The notes: generated from the sequence alone by a model not told the origin. A DNA stretch of 64,000 nt from Prochilodus magdalenae (GCA_024036415.1 JAMWET010003560.1:57501-121500), one strand, 5' to 3'; positions 24,149 to 36,510 are shown, counted from the stretch's first letter. Made by a program: numbers and translations.

Positions 24149-27100
24149 ACTGGGCCCATTAGGAGCCAGGGCTTAAAGACACATGAGCTCTAACACAGCA
24201 TTTCAGACAGAGGGTGAATACAGATATACAGTATAAAAGAATGTATAAGTACAGTAGCTTCAATTATTGTGGTTTGGCAAAACTGCTGCATGTAAATCTT
24301 CTCTCGTATATTCCAAAAAGAAAATGAAGAAAAATTAGCACAAGGTTTCCCTTTCAAAGAAAACAAGGAAACAACTTGACATGGCTGGCCAGCTTGTCAT
24401 GTGTATGGTAGCTATTGTGGTTTGGACAGCAACTATTAAAATTAAATTAAAGCTGTCAGCTATTCTAGTTTTTTAGAAAGAATTAGTTAGCTAGCTAGCT
24501 TTAAATACCACATTCACTGCTAAATAAAAGCTTAATATTTAGAACTTTGCAAGGTTTTAGTAGAGCTTACTTTTGTACAATGCAGTACCTGCAGCTAATA
24601 AAAAGTCTAACTTAACAGAACTATTAACTAAAATACTCAAGATTCAACTAGTACTCACAACTCATTGATGAATCTGTATCACAACACACTTGACAATTTG
24701 TCCTGGTACTCAACTGAACAACAAGCCATTTTCCTGTTGCTATTGTGTAAGCTAATGGAAAAAAACACAAACCCAACTCAGGTTTTTGCTTCTGTCTGGG
24801 CAGCGTGAGAAAGTATTACTAAAGCATGTTTGCAAGAAGCGTAGCGGATGTATATAGGCAGTGAGAGCAGCACAGACACGCTATATGCAAAAGCGGAATA
24901 AGTAGGCTAAGACTGTCCTCATTCAGCAAACAATAAAGCATGCACAATTCCATGCCTTTAGCCATGCTTGGTAAAACCAACACAGTCATGAGATTCTATA
25001 ATAAGTTCATTCCTCTAAGACGATAAGAACTCTTTCCTTTTTCCCTTTTTAGGCAGTTTTTCTCCTTTTTGCCATTGTTGCTGCACTTGTCAAGATGCTG
25101 CCTCTGCTTTAGCATCAGGGACCGACATAAAAAGAAATGGAACATATCAAGGGGATAGCTTTAGGTACTGGAGTATTGGCTGACGTGGCACTTCTGCTTA
25201 TTGTTCTACTGTTTTATGTAGGTTATATCCCGAATATTCTGCCTTGAGGAATTATCCTTCATCCTTTTCTATTCACTAGCCATCTGTGGCATTAGCAGAG
25301 CAACTCATACAGTCAAATATAGCTCAGTTTTGAGCATTCTGGTCACACGCAGACCCAAATTGTAGTCTTGGTTCAACTTTACACTGTCAGTCATTGCCTT
25401 ACAATCAGGCTTTCTGCTTTATGTCAGACCTACAGTGTACCAAGATTTTTTTCAGTAAAGAATAGGCCTTTTTACAGTCTATTATCTTGAGACAAAGCCC
25501 ACGAAGGATCATTTTTTCCACATTTGTGGACAATTTAAATATTTTTCATTCACTAGCAGTGCACTGTATCCTGAATGGTTTCAGACTGAATTCCTTTTCT
25601 CAGCCGAGACAATATGTGCCCCAGCTGTGGAGCTGCCCGGGATTCAGTGCAGGTACAGCAACCGATCATTTGTCTCAAATGATACACTCTGTCACGAATG
25701 GTTAGACATTAACCGCTTTCAAGGGGGCTTCTAAATGGAGCGGACAGAATTAGGTTCTTTCATTGATTGCAATCAAGGGGACTGGGGGGAGATTGCCACC
25801 GCTCTAAGTGGAGGAGGCACAGCAGAGGAATGGTGTATAGGTGGGAGGGGGGAGGAGCAGCAGAAGGAGGCGGTGGGGTGCATGCTCGGATCTGGGACCA
25901 GTGTGCGTGTGGGATGAGGAAGAGGAAAAACAACACTGATTACCCATAAGATGTGAGGCAGGGCGCTGATGGCGGAGCTGCCACTGGGCTGATTGAGTGA
26001 TTTTACATGGCTGGTGGCCAGAGAAATGAGGCGCGTGCTGGGCACAGGTGGCCCATTCAGCCAAAGTACAGCTCGCTACAGCGGCCTCTGCTGGCCAAGC
26101 CCTTAAATTACCTTCACACCACACTGTGTCTACAGCTACCCCTATGCTTAATGCCTGTGACTGGATTTGTTGTTAACTTTTAATGTACGTCAGTGCAATT
26201 TTGCAGCACTATTGGTCCATTCATCATGAATTTGGCCACTGGCTAAGCTCAAACTATGAAATCTGGAGATCTCAAAGGGTCTGCTAAGGAACTTTTAAAG
26301 AATTACCATTAAGTCTCCTAGGAGGTCATAAAGCAACATTTAAGGAATAAAAAACCACAGAATGATGACATTCCTTTAGAGGACTATATAAGCAGCAGTG
26401 ACGTGCATTGTTACTGAATGTGGCGCTTGCTGGATGGCACTGAAGAGTACATCCAGGCTATCATAGTCCAATGGCTGCCATTTATAGTAAACTGGTAAAT
26501 TATACTGGTACTTTATCATGTATTAACTGGTCAGTCAGTCAACCTCCTATCCTATGGTAAAAGTAATGAAGCTTGAATAGCTAACTGCTTATGATCAACT
26601 GCTATAAAAAAGCATCTGCAAAACTTCAAAATCTGTAAAATAAATAAATAAGAAATCAGAGTTTTCTTATTACAGTCACGATATACAACTCAGGGCATCT
26701 AATAGGTGTGTGCATGTACACAGTCCCACTCTGCACTGTAGACTCCAGTCAAACGTGACTGGCAGAACACGTTGGGCTGCAGCGGATGGAGCTGGCGGTG
26801 AAAACAGAGCGGCTGTCACAGACACAGGACTGCTGTGTAAATCTGGGGGAAAGAGCTGAGGGGTAAGGACACATGCAGCAGGGCCAGACAGCCACTCGCA
26901 GTCAGGGGGAACCAGGCAGAGTGATGCTCCACTGCAGGAGATTGATGAGCCTTCTCTGCTCCCGCCGTGGCACAGGGTCGCAGGGGGGCACTGTCATGCT
27001 CTCTCCTGCTTCTCTCTGTCGCTTTCTCTCTTGTGCTTTTTAAACAGCAGCCTCCATACACGTACCTCTGTGCTGATGTTTGATAATCCAGATGAATATC

Positions 27101-30100
27101 TGTAAATCAGATTAGGCATAATGGTGCTTTACTAGACAATACTGAGACTAGCACTCACCTGAAACTACAAACATGTAATAGGTAAGGCAGTAAAAGACTT
27201 TTTCTTGCTCCCTCAGATAAAAGTCACATATACTGGTATTGTATTCTCCCTAGTTAAGTAATACAATTAAACTTATAAATCATATACTGAGAAGCCAGTC
27301 TATTACATACATTTATCTTGAACTCAGACTCAATGGCCAAAACACCGGCCACATAGGTGTACCTTTTTTGGTTACCAATTATTGACTGTTGTTACACAGT
27401 TGAACAGCCCCCATCCACTAGAAAGTATTACCATAAGACTGGCACTGACCGTTTGGTCGAATGTCTCCGCAGAGCAGTGACACCAGCATGCTCAGATAAT
27501 TACTGAGATAACTCAGTAACTGACTTCTTTAGAAAATGTCATCTAGGTGGCAAAATATGTTGATCCAAAATGCCTATGCACCCCTCAGTACTGATGTGCC
27601 GGTTATCCATTAACACATGTCCTCCTATCATGAGCACTGAACTTTGCAAACTCTGCACACTGGCTAGCTTTATCCCTATTACACAATACTATGAAACTGG
27701 AAGAGTGAGGGCTAGTACATGCTCCTCTGAGACATATGAAGTATACATCTGCTTCTCTTAAACTGTGCTGTCAATTTACAGCTCACTGTGCTCAGAGGAC
27801 ACTAGCTGCCAGTGTTATATCAACTTGTAAACACACGTTAGCTCATATGTATCCCTAGTATTTTATATCTGCATTAAAGTACAAGAAGGTGGTTTCTTGC
27901 ACTAAAATGATATTCATGATAAAATGGTTAATTTATCATTTCAATTCAACTTAAACTTTTTAATTTCAATAATTTAGTACAAATACAGACATACTGTGTT
28001 TCAGCCCTCCTTGCAAAGCCGCTCCCCAAAACACATGAACACGCCTACAACTTAGGCTCCTATTCTTATAAACCTAGTTCACTACCTATCAGCTCAGTGT
28101 ATGTGTGTAGACCCGTATGACAGACTCTACATGAGTACACGTGCAGACTGTGTGCATGTGCGCAGGTCGTGAGGTAGGTAAGGACAGTAGACAGTGTAAA
28201 TGAAATGACTGTAGAGGGTTTATACAGTCCTGTGGCCTCCATAAATAACAGGTTTTCATTTTAATTGTCAGAGTATTTCATTTATTGATTTTTATTAGGG
28301 ATGTGAAGAATATTTCAGGCAGGATATAAACGTCATTTATAGTAGTTTGGTATGAAGTGCTCTGTTCTAAAGAAACAAGCAAAACATAGAGAGTCTAATT
28401 AGTTTAAAACAATATTGTTAGGAATTAGGGTATGGTTTTAAATACACTGTCTGATACCTTAATAACTGTTCTGTGATTAAAAACCACTGTTTTACCATGA
28501 TCAATATTACGTATAAAAACACAGACAGAGAAATGATATTTGGTCATTAAATAAAATGCCTATATGTTGATTGTAGAAGTGTACCCCTGGTTCCTACACT
28601 GTAAAAAGTGTTCTTTTGATCCAACTTAAACTTAATTCTTCAGTTTTTACAAGCAAATGATTTTGACTTTGAAAGGAAAGGACTTTGAATGAATGATTCC
28701 TTTAATGAAAGAAATTTTGGATTGCAAAAAAATACTTTGATTGAAAGAATCAAAGTTTCCATCTATGTTTTACAATTCTGACTTCTGCTTGCAATACTGA
28801 CATGTCAGCTCTCATAATTATGCAGAACAAATAATTATTAACGATAAGAAAACAATTCTGGAGAACAACTGTTGATATGTGAAATCAACAGCAAACCAAA
28901 TACATTCCTCCTTTCAGTGCTTCTTCAGAAGCCTAATCCACCTAATCCATCCTTTTCATAGCTTTCAACTCTTAGTGAAGCTGAGGTCAGCTCCTTATTC
29001 AGGCTTCTTACTCCACCTTAAATGGTGACAGAATGGAACTGCTGCACCAATAGGGAAATGCGAAGAGAAAGTCAACCTCATGCTCGTCAACCTTCTGAGG
29101 TCTCTCAACTGTTGAAACGCCTCAGTTAACATAGCTCTTCTCCCCTTTGTCTGATCTAGGAAGAGTTTATTAAGATTTCATACTGACCATGAAGTTCAAC
29201 ATGTAACCCTTGCCATTCCCCCACCCCATTTCCACAAGCACCCCCTGCTGCTCACAGCCTGATATGGTGTTTTATATTATCTGAGTGTTTTAGAGTGCCA
29301 GAGCCACTTTGCATTTCCCATTACAGAGTCAGGGCTGGAACAGAATGGTCAGCTAGTGGGCTGTAAGGAGATATTTGCTGGGTTTGACAAGTATTAAAAT
29401 CATATACTCCATCTCCATCAGGCTACTGTTTATTGGTTATAACAGTATTCCTACCAAAAGGGTTTAAACGTGTGACTTGTAGGCCCAGGTGTGGCGTGAT
29501 GGTACATGAGGAGGAGCAGAAGAGGATACGTGTGAAGACAGTGAGGAGCAATCTGACAGAGTAAACACAGAGCAGGTACAATGAGGCTTGTTTCAGAGAG
29601 TGAAGGCTTATCTCTGGGGTCTGGGGGACCGGGGCCAGTACTGCCCCACCCTCATATCAGCCTGTCAATGAGCATTTGGCAGTCAGTTGAAGATCTGATG
29701 GTGGATACAGAGGAATTTGATCTCAGCGCAGAGGGGTGGAGACACAGCGTGTGCCACAGGATGAATGGAGAGAGAGAAATCCACCTGGCATTCATTTAAC
29801 TGTCAGCCGTTATATTAAAGAGGGAGGGAGATTAGAGAGATAAGTATGGAAAAAGAAACAAGTGACAAACTACAGATGGGAATGAGGAGGAAAGCACAAC
29901 GGAAAGACAGAGGAAAGGCGGGAGTAGGGGGTGGGAAGAGAGAGACCAGTTTGTGCTGGTGACCTTAGACGGAGAGAACTCAAGGTTTGTGAGATTGCCT
30001 CTCCATTCCTGTCACATTTTTCTCTGCGGAAAGGCATGCCAAAATATGATGAAAGACTGGCATGAGTGGCTGTGACACGACATTCGACACCGTCAACTTG

Positions 30101-31071
30101 AAGCCCATTCCCCTGTCACAGACACACTGCCTCTTGGGGTAAATTGCTGTAATTTGTGCTATGCTTCTCAAAGAGGCGAAGAGAAGGCTCCCCGCTACAG
30201 GGCCATCGTTCTTATGACTGAGGTTTCATGCTTAAACAAGTCAATTTGACTTTGGAGAAACGGAGAAATGCGCAGGTGATTTTCCTTAATCCCTTTAAAG
30301 CGTGCCTACGGTTTTCAGTGAGAAGGTTTTTCGCTCTGGCTTTACGTTTCAGGTGATGATTCTATTTATTGTGATCGGGACGATGTCTAGAAGATAGAAA
30401 ACCAAGCTTTAATTGTTGACTGTGCAAACATATTTCATTTGCATGATGTCAAATATATGCATGACTTCGCAAAGGTGAGAGGTAGTTCAGCTGGGAATTC
30501 AGCCTGAGGACAAATCAACTGGCATAAGTGGAACATGGCATATGTTTATATACTGCGTAGTTTGTCGCGTGGTGGATGTGTTTGTTCAATGATACAAGGC
30601 TCTAGAGATGTAACATGCTGAAATACAGCACACTTGACAACACATGCATGCTAAAAAAGGGAAAGAAGATGATATAAAAGAAGACTCCAGTGCTTTTGTT
30701 ATAAATGTATACATATGGTTGTATGCCATAAACAATAAATTCCCTGTTCTGGTAAGAAAAAAAATTAAGAATAAAACATTTAATAAGAAAAATAAATGAA
30801 TAAGAAAAAAATTGCAGAAAATTTTTTTAAATAAGAATTTTAATAATAATCACAATCCAGATGTACTCTGCTATAAATACAAAAAAAATGTATTACAAAA
30901 AAGAAATAAGAAAACACATATCATACTGAAAATTGCACAGCAGCCTCAACAGATAACCATAATAGCATGTTCAATATCTACTGTAGTTTACATAACTTCA
31001 TAGGTAAACATCAGAAAACAACAAAATGCTGAATACATGCATTTCATAGCACCTGTAAAGCCTTCATCCAG
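24149..31071. other. Non-coding stretch, no gene recognised
   Basis: About 7 kb of mostly unique DNA. A possible MITE end, ACACTGTAAAAAGTGT, occurs at about 28597-28612 without a recognised partner. The segment 25730-25920 is purine-rich (GGGGAGG, GGAGGAGCAG). The segment 30750-30930 is very A-rich. No conserved open frame or RNA gene was seen. Confidence 0.5.
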
Positions 31072-31260
31072 GGCTGCACAACTCTAGTTTTGGAGGATCA
31101 GTATCCAACACAGTTTGGTGGTTCTCTCTGCACAAACACACCTACTAAAGTTGTCAATAAACAGATGAATGTAATCAGGTGCGCTTGCACATGTAATTAC
31201 ATTGTAATTACCAAACAGTGCTGGACACCGGCCCTCCAGGACTGGAGTCGTGTACCCCTA
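31072..31260. mobile_element. Small inverted-repeat element (MITE-like)
   Basis: The left end reads GGCTGCACAACTCTAGTTTT, then GGAGGATCAGTATCCAACAC and AGTTTGGT. The right end (31205-31259) read in reverse gives GGGGTACACGACTCCAGTCC, then TGGAGGGCCGGTGTCCAGCA and CTGTTTGG. These form imperfect terminal inverted repeats of about 50 bp around a 90-bp centre. It has no coding capacity and belongs to a type of short repeat common in fish. Confidence 0.6.
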
Positions 31261-33204
31261 GATGAAGGCATTACAGGTGCAATACAATGCATATATTCAG
31301 CATTCTGTTGTTTTCTGACGTTTACATAGAAGGTATGTGACGTGAGGAATGCCCAGATACAGTTTTACAAGCCCATTTACAACCCTATGATTGGGTCTTA
31401 GAATGAAATGAGCTGTTTTTCTTTTTTTGATGAGGTCATGAATAATTTAATGACCTTTATTCTGAATGGCTGGTTTAGAGTGAGACACCACAATAAACAC
31501 AACATGCCAGGAAGGTAAAATAAATCTCCATGTAAATGAGCTTGCTATGCTATGTAGTTGGTCATGTGAATTATTCAGTGCTTATTTGTGGCTATGTTAC
31601 CTCTACTGGCTACCTGCTTTCAATCTTGACAACATGCAGTATAATAAAGTTGTTACTGACAATAAAACTTTCAGTTTAGGATGGCCTTACTCTATTTACA
31701 GGTTGCTAATATTTGCTGGTGATGCTAATAAAGATAGAGCTGCTACTTTTTTCAGTGTTAAACGCTGATGAAAGCCTGTTTGATATTAATTACGGTAAAA
31801 AAAAAACTGTTGTAAAATGTGCAATGAGTCAACTAACAACTTTGAATTAACACTGTATAGGATCTGGTTAAAAATGTGGCAGTTGAAGTTGGCTTTTTAT
31901 TTGCCATCTTATTTTGCATATTTTCCATTCCTGCTTAAATGCAGTTACATTAAAGCATCCAAACAAGCTGAGGCATTTAAGGTGGAATGGAAAGTTCAGT
32001 TAAGATGCTGGCTGTTGACTTATAGACTCTTTGAAGATGAACATCAGCACAAGGATTTTGGAACTGGTTCGTTTTACCAACTTCATCAGTGAACACAGGA
32101 TTTGTATTGTGCGGAGGAACAACAGTGTCTGGGGTTCATGCTATGTTAGTCCTATGCACTGAGCTTTCCTTATTCAACTAAAGTAATACATGACATTTAT
32201 CTGATAGTGACAGTTACGGTGGTCTTGCACAGTTGTTAGGAGTCCCATTTTTTTTAGCTGTTTTTACTGTTTGAACTCGAACTTGAGCTCGAACTTGAGT
32301 TTTGCACACTTTTCCCTCATATTGTTTTTAACTCATATTTGTCTTTGATGTCCTATGTCTTTATACAAGTGGACTACCATATCTCATATCTTATAAATAC
32401 CTCCTGAAGCCAGAGGTATGTCCAACAGTACATATAAAAAAGGTCTAATTTGTCACACTCCCATTTTACAGAACCTGCTTTAAAAATTCCATTATTAATA
32501 GCATCTTTCTCCAAGTGACAGATGGTTCCTGGAAGGAAAGTGAGAACATCATTCTAAGAGTATAACTCCACAGGGCTGTGGCGGCACTAAGAATGTGTTA
32601 TGCATATCTAGTCTAGTTTCTGCGCATGCCTTAAATAGGTACTGATATTTGTAAAGGTAACCTGATAAACTGTATTTAATGATGCATTTGAAGGATTTAA
32701 GACACAATACATAAATACATATCACATTTTATCAGTTTCAAGACTGGGTATAATTATGTTTAACAGGCAACGTACCAAACCTGAGCCTGCACAAACCTGA
32801 GCCTGATATATAAAACAGTATTGTCTAACATGCGTAAACGATAAGCGGGATCTGTCTGAAAGGTGTCGAATGAATGGGTCAGTTGTGTTTAGATACGCCA
32901 GTGCAGGATCCGTGGCCCACCACTGATCTCTTACACTGATTTGTTTTGATCTTGTCTCTTAGTGTATGTCCATTGTGTCATGGAGAGGATCCATCGGCCC
33001 TTATCTCTATGACCCCCCTCCTCCCATTTGAGAACAGATGAAAGACAAGGGGAGCTTTTGCTTACAGAGTTTACAGTGCATCTGACCTGTCTTTAGTTTA
33101 GTTGTTTAGTTACTATAAAAACAAAATCAGATTTCAGAACTAGAGAACACTGATTAAGTGTTCGCTGCTCATTCAGCATTTCTCCCGAAATCAAGAGCTT
33201 GCTG
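31261..33204. other. Non-coding stretch, no gene recognised
   Basis: AT-rich. An imperfect local palindrome of GAACTCGAACTTGAGCTCG type is at about 32272-32300. Nothing else was recognised. Confidence 0.5.
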
Positions 33205-33495
33205 AAAGGGCTTTTTGCCCCTGTACTGCAATAACAGCTTTTAGCCTTCTCGAAAGACTCTACCTTGGATTTTGGAACACTGCTGTGATGATTTGATTAC
33301 ATTAAAAGGAAAAAAAAAAACATTAGTTAGGGTAGGTACAGGTGTAACTCCGTTCCAGCTCATCCCAAAGGTGTTGGAGTTCTATCACTCAACAGAATTC
33401 AGTTCCACTACTCTTCAGCCCAATTCTGGAGGGCTTTATGTCCCGCTTGGCATTGGTAATGGTGACCTTGACTCACGTGCAGCTGCTTTTTTTTT
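33205..33495 (-). mobile_element. Tc1-derived MITE family (copy 3, reverse orientation)
   Basis: Read on the minus strand, it contains CAGCTGCACGTGAGTCAAGG, then CATAAAGCCCTCCAGAATTG, a GTAGTGGAACTGAATTCTGT block, CCAACACCTTTGGGATGAGC, and finally AATCAAATCATCACAGCAGT followed by GTTCCAAAATCC. The order matches the + strand copies. The block around TGGGATGAGCTGGAACGG resembles the C-terminal coding sequence of a Tc1-type transposase. Confidence 0.62.
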
Positions 33496-33887
33496 TGATC
33501 TTCCTACACTGTGCTCTTCTAGGGCACAGTCTGGGGGTATGTTTTTTTCCACTCTTCTTCCCACTTGTATCCCTTCTAATTGAAGAAATGATGGTAGTGC
33601 GTGTAACCACGCACTGACTTACCCTGTCCTCCTGTCCTGTCCTGTTCCCCCTTGTATGTCATTGTGTGTATGGATGGGTTGATGGCTAATTTCGCTGGTA
33701 CTTGTGACTGTGTGACAGTAAAGGCAATTCTGATTCAGAGTGTCACATTTTATAAGATGTATTTGAAGCTGTTACAGCAATGGATCCACTTATATTCTTT
33801 AACTGCAGTGGAGAAGCCTGGCCGTGTTTCGTTATACTGTACAACCCTGTATTGGTATAATGACAATAAAGTTGAATTGAATTGAAT
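33496..33887 (+). mobile_element. Two adjoining retroposon 3' ends
   Basis: One 3' end of TTTCGCTGGTACTTGTGACT type with a CTGATTCAG finish lies at about 33688-33742. The second (33803-33887) reads GTGTTTCGTTATACTGTACA, CCTGTATTGGTATAATGACA and AATAAAGTTGAATTGAATTG. It is the reverse complement of the 14005-14085 segment. No coding sequence remains. Confidence 0.5.
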
Positions 33888-35139
33888 AGGAGGAGTGCCA
33901 TGTTGGGCATTTAGTATTTTACATCATGTGATGGCTCATAGCTTGTCAGAACTTTTTTCAGTGTATGATTTGATGGGAGTCTGACTGAGGAGAGTTTCGT
34001 TTTTAGGCTGACTCATCAGTGAAAGAGAGGAGATGCAGTGACAGAGACTAGGGGCACCTCAGGCTTCGTATGACATTTGGCACAAGACATTACTGTTGAC
34101 GTGCTGCGAAGGGGCGTGGAATGCAGATCTGTGGTGATCTTTTAAAAGAATAATATTGCTGTTACAGGATAGCTGGACTGGTTGTTGATGTCTTCTGTGA
34201 AGAGAAATGGTTGGCTAACAGAGATCTATCCAGGTATTTTGGTTGTTATGTATATGCAGTTGCTGCTTGTGTTAATAATAGAGCACGTTTTAGCCAGGCA
34301 TACCTGCATCCACAGGTGGAGGAAGTATCCCCCCGTTCGTTCTGAGGGGTTTGAGCTCAGGCTCTGAACCATACAGAATACTCGGCTTAGATTTCATCAC
34401 GATGGCCAGGGGTGCTCAACCTCAGGAGGGAAACATTTGGTTTAGAGACAGGATAAGTAAAGGCGAGGCAGCAACTGACAGTAGTGCTATTGCTGCAGCT
34501 GTTGCCCCAGACTAGAGATGGACTTGACACTGTAACCAGGCTCCCACCAGGCTCATGAGAAGAACACGGAGCTCTTTTGCCCCTATCCGTACAGTACGCC
34601 AAACTGCCATACAGGAGATCTGATGTGTTGAGAAATCTCAAAGAGTTTTCCAAGAGGCAGAAGATGGCAGCACCATATAAGGTGGAACTGGGAAATTTGA
34701 CCACGTAGCTGGACAGGTAAACCGAGGTACCACCATGAAACAACTACACTGTTTAAGGTGGAATGGAAAAACTCAAAAAGTTGAAGAGCTGGAACGTGGA
34801 TCACCATTTAAGGTGGAACAGGAAAATTCGAACAAGAAGCTGAAGCTCTGGAATGTAGCCTTTGCGGTCAATTATGAAATGTACATGCAGTATCAACACT
34901 TTATCACTACCTTAGTAGTTAAGGGCTACAATGCAAGGCATCAGATATAAGAAACCAATCAGATTTGGCCTGCAGTGTGAACAACGCCTAGACTAAAGTA
35001 GATCACATCAAGCCACTGACTTAAACAGAAAGCTTGAAAATCGGTTAAGTGACCTTAACATTGACCTGACATACCAAAACATAATGTTGTAGATGTCAGA
35101 CGCGAAGTAAGTGATGACGTAAGAGCTTCTGCTCTGACT
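33888..35139. other. Non-coding stretch upstream of the promoter region
   Basis: AT-rich. Two related blocks recur: AAGGTGGAACTGGGAAATT (about 34678) and TTTAAGGTGGAACAGGAAAA (about 34807), with a similar TTAAGGTGGAATGGAAAAAC at about 34753. This is a locally repeated motif of unknown nature. Confidence 0.5.
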
Positions 35140-35883
35140 GACCTTCCTCAACACAGTTCATTAACCAGCTCCTCGCCGGTTAACAGAGGGTGTTAGAGCA
35201 GTGAGCTGTAGTAAAGCAGCTACCGTTAGCGTCATGTTGGAGAAGCAGCACGTGGGCGGGGCTAAACGCTCAGTAACTTAAACTCTGTAATTGGTCGACG
35301 TGACCGCCAGCGCTTTTGTGGGGCACATATGGAGTGAACCACGTGGAGTGTTATTTGTTTTCCCACCCGTATTCGGACAGACCGCGCCTCTTGCGCTAGG
35401 ATTGGCTAGTCGTTTATGTTCACAGACATTCAAGAACGCTATTCTAATTAACCCCGCCTCCTGCTCTCTGACTGGTTTACACCCACAGTGTTCTAGAACG
35501 CTATTTTAAACAGACTGACTGTCCGTGAGCACGAACCTCGAGCCAATCTTAGAGCAGGAGAGCTACTACTAACGAATCACAACACGGTGGGCGTGGCTTG
35601 TGTAAATACGGGTGGGAAAATGCCCTAACATTCCGCGCTGCTGTGTGGATCAGTGGATGCTGAAACTGGCAGAGTTGCATGATGCTGCTCGAAGAGCGCC
35701 AAACGGCACCATCAACCCGATTTAAGCAGCTTCTGTAACTCTGTGTTTTTAATAATACACATAGTTAACCTTCTGGCTCTCTGTTGGTTTAGTTTCTCGG
35801 GCTTCGTGTTTAAGGCGATATCCATGTGAAGGGGAAGTTACACTCGCCTCAGAAAGTGACTTAATCCGAGCAGACTGGACTGA
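35140..35883 (+). promoter_or_regulatory. Putative proximal promoter and 5' UTR of the cadherin-like gene
   Basis: This GC-richer stretch lies directly upstream of the first coding exon and is dense in common vertebrate promoter motifs. There is a GC-box (GGGCGGGGC, 35254-35262) and another near 35451 (CCCCGCC). ATTGG or CCAAT pentamers occur at 35290-35294, 35401-35405 and 35543-35547. CACGTG E-boxes lie at about 35250 and 35340. Two HSE-like TTCnnGAA octamers lie at 35429-35436 and 35491-35498. No good TATA box is seen at a sensible distance from the start codon, which fits a CpG-island promoter. The transcription start cannot be fixed from sequence, so the 5' UTR boundary is unknown. The motifs are direct observations; their function is inferred from position. 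Confidence 0.5.
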
Positions 35884-36510
35884 ATGTTTGGGGGCATGAT
35901 GGGGGCTCCAGAAGGGAAACTTTTACGGATGGAGTTGGCGCTTTTGCTCATCGTTCTCGCTCCGTTCTCTTCGGCACACGCCGGTCCTCCGCTCTATTAC
36001 GGACATGTGATGGACGGGGCGCCGATGGGCACCGCGGTGTCCGGACTCGTGTTGCCGGGTGGAGGCGCGTGCCAGGGCGCTTTACGAAGCGAGGGCTCCG
36101 CGGATTTCGCTCTCTTCTCCTCAATGGACGGGCGCGCTCTTCTCCTGCGAACCGCCAAAAGTTTGAACCGGGCTGTGAAGGCGAACTATGTGCTGCGCGC
36201 GCTGCTGTCCGGCTGTCCGGGCGCTCGGGACGCGGTGACCGTGCGCGTGGACGTGCTGCCAGGAGGCAGGCGGCGGAGGGAGGTGACCGGAGAGCCGCAT
36301 TACACCGTGGCGCTGGCGGAGGGCGCGGGTCCCGGGGACGCGGTGTTCACGGTGCCGGACGAGCGCTTTGCTGAGCGGCGCTTCGAGGTCCTGGCGGACG
36401 GCGGCGGTGCGGTGCGCGTGCAGCGGGATTCCGGCCGCGTGTACTTGGCGCGCGCGCTCACAGCGCCCACGCACGTCACGCTGAAAGTGCAGAACGCCAG
36501 AGGTGAGGCT
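35880..36510. other. CpG-island-like segment over exon 1
   Basis: The first coding exon is markedly richer in G, C and CpG dinucleotides than the AT-rich DNA on both sides. The richness stops abruptly at the splice donor. Vertebrate 5' exons often show this. It supports the view that 35.1-36.5 kb is the 5' end of a transcription unit rather than an internal exon. Open frames on the other strand and in other phases here are by-products of the high GC content. Confidence 0.6.
35884..36502 (+). CDS. First coding exon of a cadherin-superfamily membrane protein (partial)
   Basis: This is the only convincing host coding exon in the window. It encodes 206 codons plus one base and ends at an AG|GTGAGG donor (GT at 36503), so the exon is phase 1. 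Reading past the donor soon becomes unrelated sequence and stops at 36582. Residues 16-33 (MELALLLIVLAPFSSAHA) form a good signal peptide, with likely cleavage after Ala33. Residues about 34-125 resemble one degenerate extracellular cadherin repeat: an F-x-L-F strand near residue 75, then S-L-N-R-A-V and Y-V-L-R. Residues about 139-205 resemble the start of a second repeat, with Y-T-V-A-L-A-E, G-D-A-V-F-T-V, S-G-R-V-Y-L and V-T-L-K-V. A basic RRRR (129-132) could be a furin-like site between them. Cys63 and Cys111 may pair. Four in-frame ATGs precede the hydrophobic core (M1, M5, M6, M16). M6 at 35899 has the best Kozak context (A at -3, G at +4); M1 has T at -3. Codon use is strongly GC-rich, unlike the flanks. 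The best family guess is a large type III, neural-cadherin-like protein, but other large cadherins (FAT or Dachsous type) are possible, so no symbol is given. Downstream exons are not in the window. Confidence 0.62.

Noticed and set aside
28597..28760. ACACTGTAAAAAGTGT as a MITE terminus
   Set aside because: The short palindrome is suggestive, but no matching end or target duplication could be located.
31817..32092. 91-codon open frame
   Set aside because: Composition typical of chance AT-rich frames, with no conserved motif.
36069..36474. Overlapping open frames on both strands in the first exon
   Set aside because: They are GC-rich shadows of the cadherin-like reading, which alone has a signal peptide and a splice-compatible end.
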